The notes under the pieces were generated by a model. It was not told where the DNA came from and searched no databases. It worked only from the letters and a program-made list of their open reading frames with translations. A stretch of DNA of 5,667 bases. Origin: Cytophagaceae bacterium (GTDB lineage Bacteria > Bacteroidota > Bacteroidia > Cytophagales > Spirosomataceae). Within the stretch, counting starts at the first letter, position 1, and every line of letters begins with the position of its first letter. Location: assembly GCA_947461155.1 (NCBI GenBank), contig CANHKE010000107.1:1-5667 (forward strand), given 5' to 3'. This document shows positions 1 to 5,667 of this stretch, one piece after another. The position numbers and the translations under genes were made by a program.

Positions 1-1479
1 AGAAGATCCTCCTTCGCGAGGCGGTCTTGGCTTGAATTTTTTCTTAAACTTTTTCTTGAATGGCTTTGGCGTAGCTGTGCCATCTGCGGTGCCTTCTGGT
101 CCCGGATTTCCATCGGAAGCCGGCTTAGGGCCTTGATTTTCAGGTCGTGGTCCGCGATTTTCTGGGCGCGGTCCGCGCTCAGGACGTGGGCCTCTTTCCG
201 GACGGGGTCCCCGATTTTCAGCGTTATTGCTTTCATTTGTAGGATTATCCCCCACAGGCCTTGGGCCGCGATTATCGGGACGAGGGCCTCTCTCTGGCCT
301 TGGTCCGCGATTTTCAAAGCGATCGCGTCCTCCGCGGTTTCCGCCTTTTCCGTTTCCGGAACTTGGTTTTTTGCCGCCGTATTTTTTGTCCATGCGCTCT
401 AAATCTGAATTTAATTCAGAGAGCGTTGGCTTTTCGACCACAGGGGCATCTGGATTTAAGTCGCTAAACGACTCAGGGATAATGCCTTTTTTGTTTAAAT
501 CAATGATTTCGGCAACGCGGTCACAGCTTACGGGAATCCAAATCGCTTCTTCACCCACAATGCCAAACCACATCATCCGTTTGAAGATGTCTGTCTTCTG
601 TAAAATGGCTTCGCCTTTTTTTGTTTTTAAACGTCCTTCGATCGTCGGGATGCTTTTCAGCGCATCCATATACGTCTCCAATTCGTAATTTAAACAACAT
701 TTTAAGCGTCCGCATTGGCCACTTAATTTGACTGGATTCAGCGATAAATTCTGATACCGCGCCGCTGAAGTGGTTACATTTTTAAAGTCGGTAAGCCACG
801 TCGAACAGCATAATTCCCGTCCACAAACCCCAATTCCGCCCAATCGACCTGCTTCCTGACGCGACGAAATTTGTTTCATTTCGACACGAACTTTAAACTC
901 AGTCGCTAGTAATTTGATCAATTCCCGAAAATCAACGCGGTCTTCAGAGGAATAATAAAAGATAGCCTTTGTTCCGTCGGATTGAAATTCGACATCCGAT
1001 AGCTTCATGTTGAGCTTAAGATCTCCGATGATTTGACGGCCTCGATACATGGTAGGCATATCTCGAGCAATCATTTGCGTGTGTTTCTCGAGATCTTTTT
1101 CGCTCGCGATACGAACGATATTTTTCAAATTATCGTCGTCTTTGATCGATTTTTTCATCAATTGCAAACGGACTAATTCCCCTTGCAAAGAGACAACACC
1201 TAAGTGAATACCTGTGGTTGATTCGACCATAACCGCATCGCCGGTATGGAGCATAAGTCCATGGGTATTGCGAAAATATTCTTTTCGGCCCCCTTTGAAT
1301 TTGATTTCTACGACATGAAAACGCTGAAATTGAGGGACATCCAAGTCGGAAAGCCAATCAAAAACATTCATTTTATTGCAGCCACCTGTCCCGCAACCGC
1401 CATTACTTTGGCAGCCTGAAACTTCACCTGTTACGCCTTTGGATCCGCAGGATCCTGTTGAACACGATTTACATGCCAT
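1..1479 (-). CDS. ricT: RicT/YaaT-like PSP1-domain protein, partial (3' end outside window)
   Basis: The frame is open for 493 codons from the ATG at 1479 to the window edge, so the C-terminus is missing. An in-frame TAG lies two codons upstream, which fixes this start. The core, about residues 52-330, is a PSP1-type domain with two diagnostic cysteine motifs: CGRELCC at residues 219-225 and CGRLKCC at 256-262. In Bacillus, RicT (YaaT) forms a [4Fe-4S]-bearing complex with RicA and RicF that affects RNase Y-dependent RNA processing; a related cytoplasmic role here is inferred. Residues 1-34 carry six further Cys (3, 6, 11, 23, 29, 34), followed by NVFDWLS, a head I recall from Bacteroidota homologues. 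From about residue 369 the protein is low-complexity: RGPRP repeats, then a Lys/Phe-rich basic stretch. It lies 23 bases after purD, probably in the same operon. Family assignment is firm; the exact function in this phylum is not. Confidence 0.88.
   Translation of the reverse strand, partial: MACKSCSTGSCGSKGVTGEVSGCQSNGGCGTGGCNKMNVFDWLSDLDVPQFQRFHVVEIKFKGGRKEYFRNTHGLMLHTGDAVMVESTTGIHLGVVSLQGELVRLQLMKKSIKDDDNLKNIVRIASEKDLEKHTQMIARDMPTMYRGRQIIGDLKLNMKLSDVEFQSDGTKAIFYYSSEDRVDFRELIKLLATEFKVRVEMKQISSRQEAGRLGGIGVCGRELCCSTWLTDFKNVTTSAARYQNLSLNPVKLSGQCGRLKCCLNYELETYMDALKSIPTIEGRLKTKKGEAILQKTDIFKRMMWFGIVGEEAIWIPVSCDRVAEIIDLNKKGIIPESFSDLNPDAPVVEKPTLSELNSDLERMDKKYGGKKPSSGNGKGGNRGGRDRFENRGPRPERGPRPDNRGPRPVGDNPTNESNNAENRGPRPERGPRPERGPRPENRGPRPENQGPKPASDGNPGPEGTADGTATPKPFKKKFKKKFKPRPPREGGSS
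121..309 (-). repeat. Degenerate tandem RGPRP-coding repeat in the ricT-like gene
   Basis: Residues 391-453 of the RicT-like protein contain seven RGPRP units and one QGPKP variant. They are separated by E, EN, DN or a longer Asn-rich spacer at about residues 409-422. At DNA level these are imperfect in-frame units of mostly 18 or 21 bases with varied codon choice, so they are not recent identical copies. The stretch is richer in G+C than the surrounding coding sequence. It creates long open frames on the opposite strand, which I regard as by-products. Confidence 0.85.
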
Positions 1480-1502
1480 ATGCTATTGATTCCATCGATC
1501 GC

Positions 1503-2789
1503 TTATCCCTTATAACGCAGGATGTCGAGACCAATATCTCTTCTAAAGTTTTTACCTTCAAATTGGACCGATTGGGCCGCCTTTTGAGACTTTTGTATCG
1601 CCTTCTCCAGGGTATTTGAAGTTGCTGTGAGTGCAATAACCCGCCCCCCACTAGTCAAAATTTGTCCATTCTCTTCCCGCGTTCCCGCCTGAAAGATTAA
1701 TGCGTCTGTCACTTGATCTAATCCGCTGATCACGTCACCCTTGCGGTATTCCTCCGGGTAACCGCCAGCGACAACCATCGTTGTGACCGCATATTGCTCC
1801 GAGATAATTATTTTCTCTTCATGCAATGTGCCGCGCGCAGCCGCAAGTAGCAAAGATAAGAAATCCGATTCGATTCTAGGTAAGACTACCTCCGTTTCGG
1901 GATCCCCCATCCGGGCATTGTATTCAATCACATAAGGCTCGCCTTCGTGATTCATTAAACCAATAAATATAAATCCTTGGTAGGGAATTCCTTCCGTTTT
2001 CAAACCAGCTAATGTCGGTTTGATCACTTTTTGGTCCACCTCATCCATGAATTTGGCTGTTGCAAAAGGAACGGGCGAAACCGCGCCCATGCCACCCGTA
2101 TTTAATCCTTCGTCATTTTCGCTAATGCGTTTGTAATCCTTTGCTTCAGGTAGGACCACGTAATTTTCGCCATCAGTCAATACAAATACAGACAGCTCAA
2201 TACCGCGTAAAAATTGCTCAATGACCACTTTATCTGACGCCGCACCAAACTTCGCGTCAAGCAACATTTCCTTCAGCGCCGTTTGCGCTTCCGCTAGCGT
2301 TTGGGCAATAATCACCCCTTTGCCTGCCGCCAGACCATCCGCCTTTAACACGATCGGCAAGGATTGTTTTTCCAAATAGGCCAAACCCGCCTCAATCGAT
2401 TCCTTTGTAAAAGTTTCAGAAGCCGCCGTCGGAACCCCATACGTATGCATGAAATTTTTAGAGAAATCTTTACTCCCTTCCAATTGCGCTCCAGCCGCAC
2501 CAGGCCCCACTATTCCTACATGTTTTAAGTCGGCCTGCGCCTCAATAAAGTCACGCACACCTTTGACCAAAGGCTCTTCCGGACCCACCACAACTAATTC
2601 GATTTGGTTTTCCCGGATTACCCGAACAATCCCCTCTAAATCCGCAACGCCCACCGGAAGATTCGTTCCAAGGCTGGCTGTCCCTGGATTTCCCGGTGCA
2701 AAAAATAAACTACTTAGTAATGGGCTTTGGGAAACCTTCCATGCAAAAGCATGCTCGCGACCACCTGACCCGATAATTAAAACATTCAT
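1503..2789 (-). CDS. purD: Phosphoribosylamine-glycine ligase (GAR synthetase)
   Basis: A complete gene of 428 codons, the usual length for monofunctional PurD. The enzyme joins glycine to 5-phosphoribosylamine using ATP, giving glycinamide ribonucleotide, the second step of de novo purine synthesis in the cytoplasm. The N-terminal domain opens with GSGGREHA (residues 7-14). The ATP-grasp domain, roughly residues 100-300, has KADGLAAGKGV (149-159), TGGMGAVSP (231-239) and NARMGDPETE (291-300); Glu289 and Asn291 are the likely metal ligands by analogy with other ATP-grasp enzymes. The C-terminal domain contains GGRVIALTA (381-389) and FRRDIG (415-420). All key motifs are intact. The ATG at 2789 is chosen because the Rossmann-like strand NVLIIGSGG follows at once, as in the family. 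It starts 4 bases after the recQ stop, which implies cotranscription and possibly translational coupling. No purine riboswitch is seen, and no room for one exists upstream. Confidence 0.98.
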   Translation of the reverse strand: MNVLIIGSGGREHAFAWKVSQSPLLSSLFFAPGNPGTASLGTNLPVGVADLEGIVRVIRENQIELVVVGPEEPLVKGVRDFIEAQADLKHVGIVGPGAAGAQLEGSKDFSKNFMHTYGVPTAASETFTKESIEAGLAYLEKQSLPIVLKADGLAAGKGVIIAQTLAEAQTALKEMLLDAKFGAASDKVVIEQFLRGIELSVFVLTDGENYVVLPEAKDYKRISENDEGLNTGGMGAVSPVPFATAKFMDEVDQKVIKPTLAGLKTEGIPYQGFIFIGLMNHEGEPYVIEYNARMGDPETEVVLPRIESDFLSLLLAAARGTLHEEKIIISEQYAVTTMVVAGGYPEEYRKGDVISGLDQVTDALIFQAGTREENGQILTSGGRVIALTATSNTLEKAIQKSQKAAQSVQFEGKNFRRDIGLDILRYKG

Positions 2790-2793
2790 AAAT

Positions 2794-5106
2794 TTAATTG
2801 GCTAATTCACTCAAAAACTTAATGCGCATCAAACGCAATTCTTCTTCATTTACATCTTCAATATTACATTCATCCAACGCCTGAGCGATGTTGTCGGTGT
2901 CTGCCGACAGGAAATATTCGAAAATTTCTTCCTGCTTATCCGGCTCAATGACTTGATTGATAAAATAATCTAAGTTCAATTTCGTGCCTGAATAACAAAT
3001 GGCCTCGATCTCTTCGATCAATTCCGCCATACTCAATTCTTTCTGCTCAGCAATCAAGTCCAAATCAATCTTACGATCGACCTGCTGAATGATATAAATC
3101 TTGATTTTGGATTTATTGACCGTCGATTTGACAACCACTTCTTTCGCGGTTTCAATTTCGTTTTCATCCACATACCGAATGATCGCATCTAGAAATTGCT
3201 TTCCAAATTTGACCACTTTTCCCATGCCCACGCCATTAATCTGCGCCATTTCCTCCTGGGTTGTTGGATAGGTTGTGGCCATTTCCTCCAGTGATGGGTC
3301 TTGGAAAATCACATATGGAGGTAGGTTTTTCTCCTTCGCTACTTTTTTACGAAGCGTTTTTAATAGTTCAAACAAAGCATCATCATACGCTTTCGCGCCT
3401 AACGCGGCATTTTCTTCATCGTTTTCAGCCGTAATCGCTTCCTGCTCATAGTCATGATCACGTGAGAAGGTAAGGGGATACGAATCGGTTAAATAAGCCT
3501 CTGATTTTTCATTCAACTTTAAAACACCATAATTTTCGATGTCTTTTGCTAATAAATCATAAATGACTAATTGCTTGATGAATGATATCCAAGGCGACTT
3601 TTGGCTCTCTGGATTTGGTTCTTTTTTAGATTTCTTAAGCAATTTTGGCTTCTTAGGTGCATCTTCGTCACCATCCTCGTCGTCGTCATCCTCATCGTCT
3701 TCTGGTTCAACGACATTCCAAGGAGCAATGGCCCCGATGCCAAAACAACTTAATTTCTCGTGTTCGTAGCTTTGGGTGTATTGATTGGTTTTGCCTTCCA
3801 ACACATCTGCTAAATGTTCAGCATCAAATTTTTCACCCGTTTGTTTAACGGCATCCAAAACCCAGCTAACTTCTTGTTCAGCCTTAAACGTGGCTGTTGG
3901 ATGCATGCAATTATCGCAAAATCCGCAATTTTCAGCCATGTGTTCGCCAAAATAGCTGAGTAATTGCTTGCGCCGACAAACCCCTAAATTGGCATAATAG
4001 ACCATCTCGCTTAAAAGCAATTTGGCATTTTCCTTTTCAGAAACGGCTTTGTCTTTATTGAATTTATCTAGTTTTAGAATGTCGTCGTAGGTATAAAACA
4101 GGATACACGTGCCATCAAGGCCATCTCTGCCCGCACGACCCGTTTCCTGATAATATCCTTCAAGGGATTTCGGGGCATCGTAATGAATCACAAAACGCAC
4201 ATCCGGCTTATCGATTCCCATACCAAAAGCAATCGTCGCCACCATTACATCCACTTCCTCATTCAAGAACGCCTCTTGATTGCTCATGCGAACTTGAGGA
4301 TCCAAACCTGCGTGATAAGGAAGCGCATTAATGCCATTGACTAATAATAAGTCTGAAATTTCCTCTACCCGCTTGCGGCTCAAACAATAAATGATGCCCG
4401 CTTTGCCTGAATGACCCTTGATGTAGCGAATTAATTGCTTGTCAATGTCCTTTTTCGAACGAATTTCGTAGTATAGATTTTTTCGATTAAACGAGGTTTT
4501 GAATACCGTCGCGTCTTCTAAATTTAAGGTCTTCTGAATGTCTTGTTGGACCTTCGGCGTCGCCGTCGCCGTTAAAGCGATAATCGGCAGCTTCGCATTA
4601 ATGTTCTCAATGATCGTCCGAATTTTGCGGTATTCCGGTCGGAAATCATGCCCCCACTCTGAAATACAATGCGCCTCATCGATGGCCACAAAGGATATAT
4701 TGGCTTGTTGGAGAAAATTCAAATTCTCCTGTTTATTCAACGACTCCGGTGCGATGTATAATAATTTAACCACACCGCTGATTACTTCCGCTTTGACCCG
4801 GTTGATTTCGGCCCGACTTAACGAAGAGTTTAGAAATTGGGCATTGATGCCAAAGGCCAGCATTTGGTCTACTTGGTTTTTCATCAACGCAATTAATGGC
4901 GAAATCACGATCGCCGTGCCAGGCATGACAATCGCGGGTAACTGATAGCACAGCGATTTGCCGGCGCCCGTAGGCATCAGGACAAAACTGTGATTTCCAG
5001 CAATGGTATTTTGGATGATGGCCTCTTGTTCACCTCGAAACTGGCTAAAGCCAAATGTCTTTTTGAGTTGCTCTTTTAAAACATCAGGTGAAATGGAATT
5101 GGTCAT
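2794..5106 (-). CDS. recQ: ATP-dependent DNA helicase RecQ, long form
   Basis: A complete gene of 770 codons, longer than the roughly 610 residues of E. coli RecQ. It is a superfamily 2, 3'-to-5' DNA helicase of recombination and fork repair. Visible in order: motif 0 (FGFSQFRGEQEAI, 18-30); Walker A (PTGAGKS, 45-51, Lys50); DEAH at 143-146 followed by the RecQ aromatic-rich loop; motif III (LTATATP, 178-184); motif V (AFGMGIDKPDVRFV, 293-306); motif VI (YYQETGRAGRDG, 318-329); and a zinc site of Cys377, 394, 397 and 400. The winged-helix RQC region, about 402-545, is split by a charged insertion at about 467-495. An HRDC domain follows at about 573-650. The last 100 or so residues look like the helix-turn-helix extension of long RecQ proteins. 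The ATG at 5106 gives a normal N-terminus just before motif 0. No recQ promoter could be identified with confidence. It is the first gene of a likely recQ-purD-ricT operon. Confidence 0.97.
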   Translation of the reverse strand: MTNSISPDVLKEQLKKTFGFSQFRGEQEAIIQNTIAGNHSFVLMPTGAGKSLCYQLPAIVMPGTAIVISPLIALMKNQVDQMLAFGINAQFLNSSLSRAEINRVKAEVISGVVKLLYIAPESLNKQENLNFLQQANISFVAIDEAHCISEWGHDFRPEYRKIRTIIENINAKLPIIALTATATPKVQQDIQKTLNLEDATVFKTSFNRKNLYYEIRSKKDIDKQLIRYIKGHSGKAGIIYCLSRKRVEEISDLLLVNGINALPYHAGLDPQVRMSNQEAFLNEEVDVMVATIAFGMGIDKPDVRFVIHYDAPKSLEGYYQETGRAGRDGLDGTCILFYTYDDILKLDKFNKDKAVSEKENAKLLLSEMVYYANLGVCRRKQLLSYFGEHMAENCGFCDNCMHPTATFKAEQEVSWVLDAVKQTGEKFDAEHLADVLEGKTNQYTQSYEHEKLSCFGIGAIAPWNVVEPEDDEDDDDEDGDEDAPKKPKLLKKSKKEPNPESQKSPWISFIKQLVIYDLLAKDIENYGVLKLNEKSEAYLTDSYPLTFSRDHDYEQEAITAENDEENAALGAKAYDDALFELLKTLRKKVAKEKNLPPYVIFQDPSLEEMATTYPTTQEEMAQINGVGMGKVVKFGKQFLDAIIRYVDENEIETAKEVVVKSTVNKSKIKIYIIQQVDRKIDLDLIAEQKELSMAELIEEIEAICYSGTKLNLDYFINQVIEPDKQEEIFEYFLSADTDNIAQALDECNIEDVNEEELRLMRIKFLSELAN
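3622..3708 (-). repeat. Low-complexity acidic then basic coding tract inside recQ
   Basis: RecQ residues 467-482 are almost entirely Asp and Glu, and residues 485-495 are mainly Lys. On the plus strand this reads as a run of TCN/TCG-like trinucleotides at about 3662-3702. The frame is maintained through it, and the winged-helix sequence resumes afterwards (WISFIKQL at residues 506-513), so it is an insertion and not a frameshift. Trinucleotide runs of this kind can change length by slippage without breaking the frame. Confidence 0.85.
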
Positions 5107-5190
5107 ACGATTGATCGTGGCGTTTGTGTTTCTTTCTTAGCGGAATTCTTTTGATTGTCTTATCTTTGAACCCTGAAATCCTTACTAACA
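5107..5190. other. Divergent intergenic region between recQ and kdsD
   Basis: These 84 bases must hold the kdsD start signals and probably at least part of those for recQ. A plus-strand TAnnTTTG element is visible. On the minus strand I find no clear -7/-33 pair within the region. I see no terminator-like hairpin or riboswitch structure. Confidence 0.6.
5161..5168 (+). promoter_or_regulatory. Candidate Bacteroidota -7 promoter element for kdsD
   Basis: TATCTTTG matches the Bacteroidota sigma-factor -7 consensus TAnnTTTG exactly. It ends 22 bases before the proposed kdsD TTG start, so transcription would begin about 10-18 bases upstream of that codon. The -33 element is poor: TTAG at 5137-5140, with 20 bases between, is the best placed candidate but is not the usual TTTG. 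The short element could arise by chance, so confidence is limited. Confidence 0.4.
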
Positions 5191-5667
5191 TTGAAATTAA
5201 GCAAAAATATCCAATCCACAGCAAAAAAAGTTTTAACGCAAGAAGCGGAGGCCATATTGCTTGTTAGCCAGGCAATCGATTCCGAATTTGAGGCTTGTGT
5301 GGAACATTTGCTTGCACGTACGGGAAGGATTGTATTTACGGGGATTGGCAAATCCGCGATCATTGCGCAGAAAATCGTGGCAACCATGAATTCTACGGGT
5401 ACGCCAGCATTGTTTATGCATGCCGCTGATGCGATACACGGAGATTTGGGTATGATTCAGGACGGAGATTCCGTGATTTGTATTTCTAAATCCGGCGATA
5501 CGCCCGAAATCAAGGTTTTAGTGCCTTTAATCAAGCGTTTAGGGGTTTCGTTGATTGCCATGGTTTCGAATAAGCAATCGTATTTAGGCCAGCAGGCCGA
5601 CTTCGTTTTGCATGCTTTGGCGGAACAGGAAGCCGATTTAATGAATTTGGCGCCCACGACTTCTACG
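5191..5667 (+). CDS. kdsD: Arabinose-5-phosphate isomerase (KpsF/GutQ/KdsD family), partial (3' end outside window)
   Basis: The frame is open from the TGA at 5167-5169 to the window edge; 159 codons are present from the proposed start. The enzyme interconverts ribulose-5-phosphate and arabinose-5-phosphate, the first step towards Kdo for lipopolysaccharide. The visible part is the sugar-isomerase (SIS) domain: TGIGKSAIIAQKIVATMNSTGTP begins at residue 50 and carries Lys54, followed by HAADAIHGDLG (77-87), ISKSGDTPEI (98-107) and NLAPTTST (152-159). The usual two CBS domains would lie beyond the window. There is no ATG before codon 66, which is inside the SIS domain. TTG at 5191 is chosen because it gives MKLSKNIQSTAKKVL, the expected N-terminal helix at the expected distance from GIGKS; the in-frame CTG at 5173 is the alternative. 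The site EADLMNLAPT differs from the more common EACPxNLAPT. It is divergent from recQ, an arrangement I recall from other Bacteroidota. Confidence 0.93.
   Translation, partial: MKLSKNIQSTAKKVLTQEAEAILLVSQAIDSEFEACVEHLLARTGRIVFTGIGKSAIIAQKIVATMNSTGTPALFMHAADAIHGDLGMIQDGDSVICISKSGDTPEIKVLVPLIKRLGVSLIAMVSNKQSYLGQQADFVLHALAEQEADLMNLAPTTST

Noticed and set aside
133..688. Long plus-strand open frames of 68-153 codons opposite the ricT-like gene
   Set aside because: They lie antisense to a well-supported coding region and arise from the RGPRP-coding repeat and its G+C-rich codons. Their products show no family motifs.
1130..1357. 75-codon minus-strand open frame
   Set aside because: It is out of frame with the ricT-like core that covers the same bases with conserved motifs; its product is not recognisable.
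1441..1455. GGATCC repeated twice with three bases between, a possible inverted repeat or site
   Set aside because: It is explained by Gly-Ser codons in the Cys-rich head of the RicT-like protein (GSCGS), and there is no wider symmetry around it.
2449..2805. 118-codon plus-strand open frame
   Set aside because: It is antisense to the conserved N-terminal part of purD; a shadow of purD codon structure.
4538..4945. 135-codon plus-strand open frame
   Set aside because: It is antisense to the helicase motifs of recQ, and no independent signal supports it.
5202..5209. Minus-strand TATTTTTG as a possible recQ -7 promoter element
   Set aside because: It fits TAnnTTTG but lies in an A-rich stretch inside kdsD, and no TTG is at suitable spacing upstream, so chance is likely.
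5160..5657. Minus-strand open frames of 66-75 codons in the right-hand end
   Set aside because: They are antisense to kdsD, whose plus-strand frame has clear SIS-domain motifs throughout.

Overview
The window holds four protein-coding genes, all recognisable. Three lie on the minus strand in the order recQ, purD, ricT-like, and one, kdsD, lies divergently on the plus strand. Two genes run off the window: the ricT-like gene at the left edge and kdsD at the right edge. I see no tRNA, rRNA, CRISPR array, insertion sequence or phage gene. Coding density is very high, with gaps of 4, 23 and about 84 bases.

The organism is most likely a member of the Bacteroidota, probably of the Cytophagia/Sphingobacteriia type. 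This rests on several signs. The RicT-type PSP1 protein has the Cys-rich N-terminus followed by an NVFDWLS motif that I associate with this phylum. The RecQ is long, with a C-terminal helical extension. KdsD has the HAADAIHGDLG sequence usual in the phylum. There are no strong Shine-Dalgarno sequences. A match to the Bacteroidota -7 promoter element TAnnTTTG lies just before kdsD. I cannot name a genus.

Layout: 1-1479 (minus) encodes 493 residues of a RicT/YaaT-like protein with a long Arg/Gly/Pro-rich tail. 1503-2789 (minus) is purD, for de novo purine synthesis. 2794-5106 (minus) is recQ, a DNA repair helicase with an acidic/basic insertion. 5107-5190 is the divergent intergenic region. 5191-5667 (plus) is the start of kdsD, for Kdo synthesis for lipopolysaccharide, apparently with a TTG start codon.

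The tight spacing suggests that recQ, purD and the ricT-like gene are transcribed together from the region upstream of recQ. They do not form one obvious pathway: DNA repair, nucleotide supply and probably RNA-processing control. I found no convincing undescribed system. The points most worth a second look are the RG-rich tail and the Cys-rich head of the RicT-like protein, the charged insertion in RecQ, and the non-ATG start of kdsD.
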